A stretch of 64,000 nt of DNA from NCBI RefSeq assembly GCF_039537875.1, contig NZ_BAABBI010000001.1, positions 1,302,001 to 1,366,000 on the forward strand, given 5' to 3'. Shown here in pieces: positions 48,959 through 56,742 of the stretch. Positions within the stretch are counted from its first letter, which is position 1. Every line of letters starts with the position of its first letter. This DNA is from Corallibacter vietnamensis. Its GTDB lineage: Bacteria > Bacteroidota > Bacteroidia > Flavobacteriales > Flavobacteriaceae. The notes under the pieces were generated by a model, which was not told the DNA's origin, did no database searches, and was given only the letters and a program-made list of their open reading frames with translations. Made by a program: the position numbers and the translations under genes.

Positions 48959-50170
48959 ATGGAAGCATACATAATAGACGGTATTAGAACACCAATAGGA
49001 AATTACAAAGGCACATTATCAGCTGTACGTACAGACGATTTAGCAGCTTTAGTAATCAAAGAAATCGTAAAACGAAACCCAAGCATTCCAAAAGAAGCAT
49101 ACGACGATGTTATTCTTGGTTGTGCTAACCAAGCAGGAGAAGACAATCGTAACGTGGCACGAATGGCATCACTTCTCGCAGGATTACCATTTACAGTTCC
49201 AGGTGAAACTGTAAACAGACTATGTAGTTCAGGTTTGTCAGCAATTATTCACGCAAACAGAGCGATAAAAGCAGGAGATGGCGACGTGTTCATTTCAGGA
49301 GGTGTTGAGAATATGACACGCGGACCTTATGTTATAGCAAAACCGTCCAGCGCATTTGGTACCGATGCTAAAATGTACGATAGTAGTTTTGGATGGCGTT
49401 TTGTAAACCAGAAAATGCACGAAATGTATGGCTCAGACGGAATGGGAATGACAGCCGAAAATCTTGTCGAAAAATATAATATCTCACGAGAAGACCAAGA
49501 TGCATTCGCGTACTGGAGTCAGATGAAAGCGACTAAAGCACAAGAAAACGGACGATTAGAAAAAGAGATTCTACCTGTTGAAATTCCGCAACGCAAAAAA
49601 GACCCAATCGTTTTTGCAAAAGACGAGTTTGTAAAACCAACAACATCAAAAGAGATTTTAGCCAAATTACGACCAGCCTTTAAAAAAGAAGGCGGAAGCG
49701 TAACCGCAGGAAACGCATCAGGTTTAAACGACGGAGCAGCTGCAACCATTATCGCTAGTGAAGAGGCTGTAAAAAAATACAATTTAAAGCTTTTAGCGCG
49801 CATCGTGAGTTCGGCTGTCGTAGGTGTAGAACCTCGAATTATGGGCATTGGTCCAGTTGAGGCGTCCAACAAAGCTTTGGCAAAAGCCGGATTAACAATG
49901 GACGATATCGACATCATTGAGCTCAACGAAGCCTTTGCTGCACAAGCATTGGCGTGCACCAGAGCTTGGGGATTGGCAGACAATGACCCAAGAATCAACC
50001 CAAATGGAGGCTCTATCGCAATAGGCCATCCGCTTGGCGTTACAGGCACCAGAATCGCCTATTCAGCGGCTTTAGAGCTCAAAGAGCAAAACAAGCGTTA
50101 CGCATTGGTAACAATGTGTATTGGCGTGGGGCAAGGCTATGCCGCTGTGATTGAAAACGTGAATGTTTAA
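48959..50170 (+). CDS. paaJ: 3-oxoadipyl-CoA/3-oxo-5,6-dehydrosuberyl-CoA thiolase PaaJ
   Basis: A 403-residue thiolase of normal length. The nucleophilic Cys is in NRLCSSGLSAI, the histidine in NGGSIAIGHPLGVTG, and the second Cys in TMCIGVGQGYA. PaaJ cleaves twice in the pathway, first 3-oxo-5,6-didehydrosuberyl-CoA and later 3-oxoadipyl-CoA, releasing acetyl-CoA and succinyl-CoA. N-terminal DGIRTPIGNYKGTLS is that of PcaF/PaaJ-type enzymes. Confidence 0.95.
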   Translation: MEAYIIDGIRTPIGNYKGTLSAVRTDDLAALVIKEIVKRNPSIPKEAYDDVILGCANQAGEDNRNVARMASLLAGLPFTVPGETVNRLCSSGLSAIIHANRAIKAGDGDVFISGGVENMTRGPYVIAKPSSAFGTDAKMYDSSFGWRFVNQKMHEMYGSDGMGMTAENLVEKYNISREDQDAFAYWSQMKATKAQENGRLEKEILPVEIPQRKKDPIVFAKDEFVKPTTSKEILAKLRPAFKKEGGSVTAGNASGLNDGAAATIIASEEAVKKYNLKLLARIVSSAVVGVEPRIMGIGPVEASNKALAKAGLTMDDIDIIELNEAFAAQALACTRAWGLADNDPRINPNGGSIAIGHPLGVTGTRIAYSAALELKEQNKRYALVTMCIGVGQGYAAVIENVNV

Positions 50171-50254
50171 AATAATTTGGGCGTTACCACAAGGGTCGCG
50201 CTTTCGGCAGTCGCTCTCTGCGAGGAGCTTCAACAAAGCCTCAATCGCTAACGC
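50168..50254 (+). repeat. GGGCGTTACC...CTAACGC intergenic element, copy 1
   Basis: The first 22 nt, starting with the paaJ stop codon (TAAAATAATTT then GGGCGTTACC), recur after the ilvE stop at 59184; both elements end near CTAACGC. The middle differs but stays GC-richer than its surroundings. A known kind of Bacteroidota repeat of unclear function. Confidence 0.7.
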
Positions 50255-50291
50255 ACCAGCCAGAGATGGTCAGTGATTAATAAATGATTTA

Positions 50292-50363
50292 TCATTCCTG
50301 CGAAATCGAAGATTCACGAATTCAATTAAGTGAATTAAGAATCGATGAGTAAAGTAGGAATCC
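50292..50363. repeat. Family D palindrome split by another element
   Basis: TCATTCCTGCG (50292) and AGGAATCC (50356-50363) are the two ends of a family D palindrome (intact form at 56387), separated by an insert with CACGAATTC (50315) and GATGAGTAA (50344-50352). The same insert flanks recur at 59281-59318. Confidence 0.6.
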
Positions 50364-50383
50364 AGAATAAAGTATAAAGTAAG

Positions 50384-52924
50384 ATGAAGAATAAAATTCA
50401 GCACTACGTCCAAGGACAATGGACCACAGGAAAAGAAGAAGGAGCACCAATTTACGACGCTATAACAGGCGAACACTTCACAAATTGGGCTGTTGAAGGA
50501 TTAGATATTCCTGAAGTTCTTAATTACGGACGCACAAAAGGAGGCGAAGTACTTCGTAAAATGACCTTTCAAGAGCGCGGTAATATGCTCAAAAAATTAG
50601 CACTTTACCTAACAAAACGCAAAGAACAATTTTACGATTTAAGTTACAGAACTGGCGCAACACGTGTAGATAGTTGGATTGATATTGAAGGTGGTTTTGG
50701 TAACCTGTTTGCCAATGCATCATTACGAAAATTGTTTCCAAACAAACCATTCCACGTAGAAGGTGACCCAATCGATTTGTCTCGTGGTGGACGCTTTATG
50801 GCACATCATATTATGGTGCCTAAAAAAGGTGTTGCGGTTCATATCAACGCATTTAATTTTCCGGTTTGGGGAATGTTAGAAAAATGTGCTGTCAACTGGA
50901 TGGCAGGTGTACCAGCAGTAGTTTTACCAGCACCATCATCAGCTTATTTGGCCGAAGCTGTAGCGAGAGAAATTATCAATTCTGGTATTTTACCAGAAGG
51001 CGCACTTCAAATCATAAACGGAACCGTAAAAACTGTTTTAGATACTGTTGAGTCTCAAGATGTCGTAACTTTTACAGGTTCGGCAGCAACAGGTCGTTTG
51101 TTAAAAGCACACCCAAGATTAATTGAAGAGTCTGTGCCTTTCACTATGGAAGCCGATTCGCTTAACGCCTCTATTTTAGGGGAAGATGCAGTTCCTGGAA
51201 CACCAGAATTCAACTTGTTTGTTAAGGAAGTCCGTAAGGAAATGACCGTAAAAGCTGGACAAAAATGTACAGCCATCCGCCGAATCATTGTGCCAGAAAA
51301 TTTAGTTGAGGATGTTCAAATTGCATTAGCAGAAGAACTCGATAAAGTTACCATTGGTGACCCAAGACTTAAAGAAGTAAGAATGGGCGCATTGGTAAGT
51401 AAACAACAAGTTGAAGCAGTTAAAAGTTCCATTGCAGATATCAGCAAAGAAGCTGAAATGGTCTATGGCAATCTCGATAATATCGAAACCATTGGTGTGG
51501 ATGCTAATAAAGGTGCATTCATAAGTCCAGTGGTGTTTAGAACTGATAATCCTTTCCAAAATAATGTTGTTCACGAGCGCGAAGCTTTTGGACCAGTAAG
51601 TACCATTATGCCTTACAAGTCAATGGACGAAGCTGTGCAATTAGCGCAAATGGGTAAAGGCTCGCTAGTATCTTCTATTGCAACTTACGATGATAACATT
51701 GCAACTGATTATGTAGTAAATGCAGCAAGTCATCACGGAAGAATATTGGTGATTAATCGCGAAATGGCAAAACAAAGTACAGGTCACGGTTCGCCATTGC
51801 CTTACTTGGTTCACGGAGGTCCAGGACGTGCTGGTGGTGGCGAAGAAATGGGTGGAATGCGTGGTATTAAACATTATTTGCAACGAACAGCGATTCAAGG
51901 AACACCATCAACAATTACTGAAATTACTGGTATTTATCAGCAAAATGCAAAATATAAGGAGGCCGAAGAGCATCCGTTTAAGTACCATTGGGAAGATATT
52001 CAACCAGGAATATCTTTAAAAACGCATAAGCGTACACTTACGGATACTGATATTCAGAATTTTGCCAATTTAACTTGGGACCATTTTTATGCACATACAG
52101 ATATTACCTCTTTAGATGGAAGTATTTTCGAAAAACGAACAGCGCACGGTTATTTTATAATTTCGGCTGCGGCTGGGTTGTTTGTGTATCCTAATAAAGG
52201 TCCTGTAGCAGCAAATTACGGTTTGGATTCTATCCGATTTTTAAGACCGTTATACCACAATGATACCATTTATGTGCGTTTAACCTGTAAGGAAAAAGTG
52301 GACAGAGATGTGTCATCAACAGAGCATCCAAGTGGTATTGTAAAATGGCACGTTGAGGTTTTTGATGCTAATTTTGAAAACCGTCCAGAAAGTCAAAAAA
52401 CAGACAAAGACAGTCCGTTGGTTGCCGTGGCTACCATCTTAACAATGGTCCAAAAAAAGCAAGAAACCTTTGTTGAAATGACCGAGGAGAAAATCAACGA
52501 ATGTTTATCGAAGTTAAAAGCAGACGCTAAACCAAAATGGGGAATTATGACGCCTCAACATATGATTGAGCATTTAGAATACACTTATAAAATTGCGTCT
52601 GGCGAAATTCAAGATTTTGAAATTTCTACACCTTCAACCATTTTAGACAAGGTGCACGCAAGCTTGTATAACTATAAAAAGTTTCCACAAAACTCTCAAT
52701 TTCCGCAGTTAGAAAAAGACACGCTAGACGATTTAAAACATGAAGATTTAGAAATAGCGATTGAGAAGTTTAAGGAACAACGCAAAAAATACATCGAGTT
52801 TTTCAAGGAAAATCCAGATGCTAAATTGAAGAATTTAGTATTTGGCGAGTTGAATCGTTATGAATCATACTTACTCGAAAGAAAACATTTAAACCATCAT
52901 TTTGAGCAGTTCGATTTGCTTTAA
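50384..52924 (+). CDS. paaZ: Bifunctional oxepin-CoA hydrolase/semialdehyde dehydrogenase PaaZ with C-terminal DinB-like domain
   Basis: An 846-residue protein. Residues 1-520 are an aldehyde dehydrogenase (MVPKKGVAVHINAFNFPVWG, TFTGSAATG, and the catalytic Cys in AGQKCTAIRR). Residues 540-690 are an R-specific hydratase (MaoC-like) domain with DHFYAHTD and RTAHGYFIISAAAG that opens the oxepin ring. This covers the usual 680 residues of PaaZ. A further 150 residues (from about 695; MTPQHMIEHLEYTYKIASG) look like DUF1569/DinB-type four-helix proteins, an extra domain not present in E. coli PaaZ. Its role is unknown. Confidence 0.93.
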   Translation: MKNKIQHYVQGQWTTGKEEGAPIYDAITGEHFTNWAVEGLDIPEVLNYGRTKGGEVLRKMTFQERGNMLKKLALYLTKRKEQFYDLSYRTGATRVDSWIDIEGGFGNLFANASLRKLFPNKPFHVEGDPIDLSRGGRFMAHHIMVPKKGVAVHINAFNFPVWGMLEKCAVNWMAGVPAVVLPAPSSAYLAEAVAREIINSGILPEGALQIINGTVKTVLDTVESQDVVTFTGSAATGRLLKAHPRLIEESVPFTMEADSLNASILGEDAVPGTPEFNLFVKEVRKEMTVKAGQKCTAIRRIIVPENLVEDVQIALAEELDKVTIGDPRLKEVRMGALVSKQQVEAVKSSIADISKEAEMVYGNLDNIETIGVDANKGAFISPVVFRTDNPFQNNVVHEREAFGPVSTIMPYKSMDEAVQLAQMGKGSLVSSIATYDDNIATDYVVNAASHHGRILVINREMAKQSTGHGSPLPYLVHGGPGRAGGGEEMGGMRGIKHYLQRTAIQGTPSTITEITGIYQQNAKYKEAEEHPFKYHWEDIQPGISLKTHKRTLTDTDIQNFANLTWDHFYAHTDITSLDGSIFEKRTAHGYFIISAAAGLFVYPNKGPVAANYGLDSIRFLRPLYHNDTIYVRLTCKEKVDRDVSSTEHPSGIVKWHVEVFDANFENRPESQKTDKDSPLVAVATILTMVQKKQETFVEMTEEKINECLSKLKADAKPKWGIMTPQHMIEHLEYTYKIASGEIQDFEISTPSTILDKVHASLYNYKKFPQNSQFPQLEKDTLDDLKHEDLEIAIEKFKEQRKKYIEFFKENPDAKLKNLVFGELNRYESYLLERKHLNHHFEQFDLL

Positions 52925-52959
52925 ATTGAACTGCTCGAAACACCCGAGAAATCGGGTGT
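52904..52959. terminator. Nested hairpins at the end of paaZ
   Basis: GAGCAGTTC (52904-52912) pairs with GAACTGCTC (52928-52936) around the stop codon, and ACACCCGA (52940-52947) with TCGGGTGT (52952-52959) around GAAA. No T-run follows, so termination may be partial; the second hairpin may instead be a palindromic repeat flanking the GIY-YIG gene. Confidence 0.5.
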
Positions 52960-52976
52960 CTAAAAGAGAAATAGAA

Positions 52977-53261
52977 TTGAAATACTATGTTTATATAATA
53001 ACGAATAAACCAAAAGGTGTTCTATATTTAGGCATGACAAAAAGATTAAAAACAAGAATATATCAACATAAAACCAAAGTTCATCCAAATACGTTTTCAG
53101 GAAGATATAATTTAGATAAGCTAGTGTATTTTGAAGAGTATCAACATAAGGAAGAAGCTCTTTTGAAAGAGAAGCAAATGAAAAAATGGGATAGAGCTTG
53201 GAAAATAGAATTAATAGAAAAATCAAATCCTAATTGGATGGATTTGTATGAAGATTTATAA
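52977..53261 (+). CDS. GIY-YIG nuclease-domain protein, first copy
   Basis: A 94-residue single-domain GIY-YIG protein: YVYIITNKPKGVLYLGMT holds both motif tyrosines, an Arg follows in RIYQHK, and the metal-binding Glu lies in LVYFEE; NPNWMDL ends the protein. The GIY-YIG fold cuts one DNA strand. The start I use is the TTG at 52977, since upstream codons read through a hairpin. It is 55-60 % identical by eye to the copy at 56422. Both lie in the paa cluster with palindromes on either side, so I regard it as a small mobile gene rather than a pathway member. Confidence 0.85.
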   Translation: MKYYVYIITNKPKGVLYLGMTKRLKTRIYQHKTKVHPNTFSGRYNLDKLVYFEEYQHKEEALLKEKQMKKWDRAWKIELIEKSNPNWMDLYEDL

Positions 53262-53278
53262 TTAGAATTTAATTAGAA

Positions 53279-53299
53279 GATTCCGATTTTTGTGGGAAA
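53279..53299. repeat. Degenerate palindrome after the first GIY-YIG gene
   Basis: ATTCCGA and TGGGAAAT around TTTTTG resemble an eroded family D/E palindrome (ATTCCCGA...TCGGGAAT). It mirrors the hairpin at 52940 on the other side of the gene. Confidence 0.4.
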
Positions 53300-53304
53300 T
53301 AAAT

Positions 53305-54813
53305 ATGAAAAAAATAGTTTACATAATAGTATGTCTAACCATTATTTTTGGGTGCGAAAACAATGAAGAAACCCAAAAAGCTGTAGCTGTTGAGGACGAT
53401 AATTTTTCACAACTTACCTCACTTATAGATCATTTTGCTGAAGAAAATCTTTCAAAAGGTAATGCCAATTCTTTTGCAGTCGCAGTATACAGAGATGGTA
53501 AAATGTACCAGAATTATTATGGCACTATTAATGGTAATCAAACAAATAAGCCAAACGACAGTTCACTTTACGAGATTGCTTCCATAACAAAAACATTTAC
53601 AGGTTCTTTAGTGGCGAAAGCGGTTTTAGCAGGTAAACTGAATTTAGATGATGATATAAGAAATTATTTAGAAGGTGATTACCCAAACCTCGAGTTTGAA
53701 GGTCAACCGATAACTATTCAACATCTATTAACTCATAGTTTAGGCTTCAAAACAAAAACACCACCAAAGTTAGAAGCGTTTAATAAAAGAATGAATTCTG
53801 GTGAAAATATAGATTCAATAAAACCATACACTATACAAGATTTGTTAGAAGAGCTCAAAACCGTTGAGTTAAATAAAAAACCAGGAACTCATTATGCATA
53901 CACTTCGGTTGGACCAGAACTATTAGCCTACATTTTGGAGAAAGTCAATACGAAACCATTTAAAGAACAATTGAAAATATTTCTTGATGACATAGGAATG
54001 CACAATACCTACTTAAATGAATCTGAAAAGCATCTTAACAATTTAGTAAGAGGTTATGATGGCGAAGAATTGGCACCTGTAGATTATTGCCCAATTTATG
54101 GAGCAGCAGGTGGTGCTATTTCTACACTTCCAGACTTATCAATCTATATGAAATACCTGATAGACAACAAAGAATTGCCTTGGGTAAAAGAAGCATCTAG
54201 ACAGTTGTTTGAGGATACAGAAGAAGATGAAACCGTTGGTTACCTTTGGCAAAACATTGGCTTTGCAAAAGAAGAAGGTTATTACTACTCTAAAACAGGA
54301 ACCTCAAATGGTATACAAAGTGTAGTATTAATTTGCCCAGATTCAAATTATGGTATGATAGTTTTCGTTAATAATACATCAGACGAAGCTTTCAATGTTT
54401 GGGTAAATTTAACTTATAGAGATATTGAGCCCTTGCTAATTAAGTATCCAAAATTAAACCTTACTTCCATATTTAGAAAAGACTTTAGTGACAACCCAAG
54501 TATAGCTTTTCAAAACTTTAGAGAACTTAAAAATGATACAATTAATTATAGCTTTTCAATAAGGGAATTAAATAATTTTGGTTATGATTTGTTAAATGAA
54601 AAACAGAATGAAAAGGCCATTAAAGTATTTCAGTTTTTAACAAAAGAGTTTCCTGATAATGCAAACCTTTATGACAGTTTAGGCGAAGCCTTTTTTATAT
54701 CAGAAGAATACGACAATGCATTACAAAATTTTAAAAAAGCATTGCAGATAAACCCAGATATGAAATCGTCCAAAGATTACATAAAGAAAATCGAAGAAAA
54801 AAAATCAAAATAA
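53305..54813 (+). CDS. Lipoprotein serine hydrolase with C-terminal TPRs
   Basis: A 502-residue beta-lactamase-related hydrolase. Signal peptide ends in IFGC (lipobox), then acidic residues. SITK (SxxK) appears in YEIASITKTFTG, YTS (YxN position) in HYAYTSVGPELLA, and a KTG-like KTGTSNG follows, so the active site is complete. Residues about 415-500 are two to three TPR helices (LNEKQNEKAIKVFQFLTKEFPDNANLYDSLGEA). I take the ATG at 53305; a GTG at 53290 lies inside a repeat. It is oddly placed between paaZ and paaF and is not a known step of phenylacetate breakdown. Confidence 0.86.
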   Translation: MKKIVYIIVCLTIIFGCENNEETQKAVAVEDDNFSQLTSLIDHFAEENLSKGNANSFAVAVYRDGKMYQNYYGTINGNQTNKPNDSSLYEIASITKTFTGSLVAKAVLAGKLNLDDDIRNYLEGDYPNLEFEGQPITIQHLLTHSLGFKTKTPPKLEAFNKRMNSGENIDSIKPYTIQDLLEELKTVELNKKPGTHYAYTSVGPELLAYILEKVNTKPFKEQLKIFLDDIGMHNTYLNESEKHLNNLVRGYDGEELAPVDYCPIYGAAGGAISTLPDLSIYMKYLIDNKELPWVKEASRQLFEDTEEDETVGYLWQNIGFAKEEGYYYSKTGTSNGIQSVVLICPDSNYGMIVFVNNTSDEAFNVWVNLTYRDIEPLLIKYPKLNLTSIFRKDFSDNPSIAFQNFRELKNDTINYSFSIRELNNFGYDLLNEKQNEKAIKVFQFLTKEFPDNANLYDSLGEAFFISEEYDNALQNFKKALQINPDMKSSKDYIKKIEEKKSK

Positions 54814-54815
54814 TA

Positions 54816-55568
54816 ATGAGTCAACCATACGTAAAATTAGAAATAGAAAATCAAGTAGGATACATCGAATTTTTTCATCCTGCGCATAATTCATTACCAG
54901 GAAATATTCTGGCTGAACTAGCACAAACTATTACCGATGCTGGCAATAATGAGGACATTAAAGTTATCGTTTTAAAAAGTGGAGGCGACAGAACGTTTTG
55001 TGCTGGCGCAAGTTTTAACGAGCTTATCAATATTAATGATGAAGCTACAGGAAAAGTTTTCTTTTCAGGATTTGCTAACGTGATTAATGCAATGCGCAAA
55101 TGTCCAAAATTTATCATTGGTCGCGTGCAAGGAAAAACCGTTGGTGGCGGCGTAGGAGTAGCATCGGCAACTGATTATTGTATGGCAACAAAATTTGCAG
55201 CTATAAAGTTAAGCGAGTTAAACGTTGGTATCGGTCCGTTTGTGGTTGGTCCTGCTGTAGAACGAAAGTTAGGTTTAAGCGGAATGTCACAAATCGCCAT
55301 TGATGCCAATACATTTTATCCAGCAGAATGGGCAAAGCAAAAAGGCTTATTTACGCAAGTATTTGAAACTACAGACGAATTAGACGAAGCAGTTAAAACC
55401 TTTGCCGAAAATCTTTGCAATTACAATCCAGAAGCAATGAAAGAAATGAAGAAAATCTTCTGGCAAGGTACCGAAAATTGGGACACGCTTCTAGCCGAAA
55501 GAGCAGCCATTAGTGGTCGTCTAGTATTAAGTGATTTTACAAAAGAAACATTAAAACGATTTAAATAG
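54816..55568 (+). CDS. paaF: Enoyl-CoA hydratase-like protein, probable PaaF
   Basis: A 250-residue crotonase-fold protein. AFCAGQDL-type loop reads TFCAGASFNEL, then RVQGKTVGGGVGVASATDYCMA and LSELNVGIGPFVVGPAVERKLG. It starts 2 nt after the serine hydrolase stop. In the pathway PaaF hydrates 2,3-didehydroadipyl-CoA to 3-hydroxyadipyl-CoA; the position and the presence of PaaG elsewhere support this. Substitution of the usual catalytic Glu pattern (SELNVGIGP) leaves some doubt. Confidence 0.75.
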   Translation: MSQPYVKLEIENQVGYIEFFHPAHNSLPGNILAELAQTITDAGNNEDIKVIVLKSGGDRTFCAGASFNELININDEATGKVFFSGFANVINAMRKCPKFIIGRVQGKTVGGGVGVASATDYCMATKFAAIKLSELNVGIGPFVVGPAVERKLGLSGMSQIAIDANTFYPAEWAKQKGLFTQVFETTDELDEAVKTFAENLCNYNPEAMKEMKKIFWQGTENWDTLLAERAAISGRLVLSDFTKETLKRFK

Positions 55569-55801
55569 AAGATAGAAAATAGACCGCTACGCTGTTAGAG
55601 GTTAGATTGAAGATAGCAAGTAGTAACCGTTGAAATGCAGAATAAAAAAATGAAATCGTTAAGAATTTTTGAAGCCTTGGAAAAAAATTAGATTTCATTT
55701 TGAGGTTTCAAAACTGTAAAACGAGTTTTGAAAATTCCTCATTTCAACTTGAATTTTTGGTTCGTTTTGTTTCAAGACAAAATGAACATAAAAGAAAAAT
55801 A
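55569..55801 (+). repeat. Structured intergenic element with three hairpins
   Basis: This 233-nt gap holds no gene. ATGAAATC (about 55650) pairs with GATTTCAT (about 55691); TCAAAACT pairs with AGTTTTGA a little later; and CGTTTTGT pairs with ACAAAATG just before paaY with one mismatch. The nested symmetry suggests an RNA element or repeat remnant. Confidence 0.4.
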
Positions 55802-56425
55802 ATGATATACGAGTTTAAAGGTTTTATTCCAGTAGTTCACAAAAGCAGTTTCGTGCACCCATTGGCTGCAGTCACTGGCAATGTCATCATTGGCAAAAAC
55901 TGTTACATCGGTCCAGGTGCAGCCATTCGAGGAGATTGGGGACAAATCATTTTAGAGGATGGCGTTAACGTGCAAGAAAACTGTACAGTGCATATGTTTC
56001 CGGGTAAATCTATTACCTTAAAGGGAAGTGCACACGTTGGTCACGGAGCCATCATTCACGGAGCCAATTTAGGCCGTAATTGCCTCATTGGTATGAATAC
56101 CGTAATTATGGATGATGCCGAAATTGGAGATGAAAGTATCGTTGGAGCCATGGCATTTGTTAAGGCCGAAACTAAAATTCCACCACGTAGTTTGGTGGTT
56201 GGTAATCCAGCAAAAGTCATCAAGCAAGTAAGTGATGAGATGATTGCTTGGAAAACTAAAGGAACGCAGTTATATCAGCAGTTACCGCAAGATTGTCACA
56301 ACAGTCTAAAAGCCGTTGAGCCATTACGCGAAGTTCCTGAAAATATGAAAATCCAAGAAGGAGCTTATGACACCTTAAGGGAACATTTCCTGCGAAGGCA
56401 GGAATCTCATAACAAAAAGGAATGA
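55802..56425 (+). CDS. paaY: Hexapeptide thioesterase PaaY (gamma-carbonic anhydrase-like)
   Basis: A 207-residue left-handed beta-helix protein. Repeats include IIGKNCYIGPGAAIRGDWG, VNVQENCTVHMFPG, HVGHGAIIHGANLGRNCLIGMNTVIMDD, with the three metal His residues. PaaY hydrolyses certain CoA thioesters in the pathway. The start is the ATG at 55802; sequence before it is a repeat. The C-terminal HFLRRQESHNKKE is encoded by a palindrome (56385-56405) and so is foreign to the family. Confidence 0.9.
   Translation: MIYEFKGFIPVVHKSSFVHPLAAVTGNVIIGKNCYIGPGAAIRGDWGQIILEDGVNVQENCTVHMFPGKSITLKGSAHVGHGAIIHGANLGRNCLIGMNTVIMDDAEIGDESIVGAMAFVKAETKIPPRSLVVGNPAKVIKQVSDEMIAWKTKGTQLYQQLPQDCHNSLKAVEPLREVPENMKIQEGAYDTLREHFLRRQESHNKKE
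56385..56405. repeat. Family D palindrome overlapping the paaY 3' end
   Basis: TTCCTGC (56387-56393), loop GAAG, GCAGGAA (56398-56404). It lies left of the second GIY-YIG gene, whose ATG is 17 nt further on. Confidence 0.85.
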
Positions 56426-56742
56426 AAGTTTGGTATGTCTATATGATGGCTAATAAGCCAAATGGAGTAATTTATATTGGAATTACTGACGATATAGAAG
56501 AACGAGTGAAAGAACATAAGTTAAAGGTCAGACCTGAATCTTTTACAGCAAAATATAATTGTGATAAGCTAGTATATTTTGAAGAATGCTTTAGTGATGA
56601 AGAAGCTATAGCTAGAGAAAAAAGGATGAAAAAGTGGAAAAGAAACTGGAAAATAGACCTAATTGAAGAGATGAATCCAAATTGGATGGATATAAGTATA
56701 AATTGGAATTTAAACTTAAATAAGTTTAGAAATGGAAGATAA
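56422..56742 (+). CDS. GIY-YIG nuclease-domain protein, second copy
   Basis: A 106-residue GIY-YIG protein with WYVYMMANKPNGVIYIGIT, RVKEHK, LVYFEE and NPNWMDI, a paralogue of the copy at 52977. The ATG overlaps the paaY stop by 4 nt, and the end overlaps the start of the E2 gene by 11 nt. Family D palindromes lie at 56385-56405 and 56745-56766 on both sides. That placement, and its lack of any role in CoA metabolism, point to a mobile origin. Confidence 0.88.
   Translation: MKVWYVYMMANKPNGVIYIGITDDIEERVKEHKLKVRPESFTAKYNCDKLVYFEECFSDEEAIAREKRMKKWKRNWKIDLIEEMNPNWMDISINWNLNLNKFRNGR

Noticed and set aside
49519..50049. Long opposite-strand open frame over paaJ (176 codons)
   Set aside because: It mirrors the codon pattern of paaJ, has no homology I recognise, and paaJ is certain.
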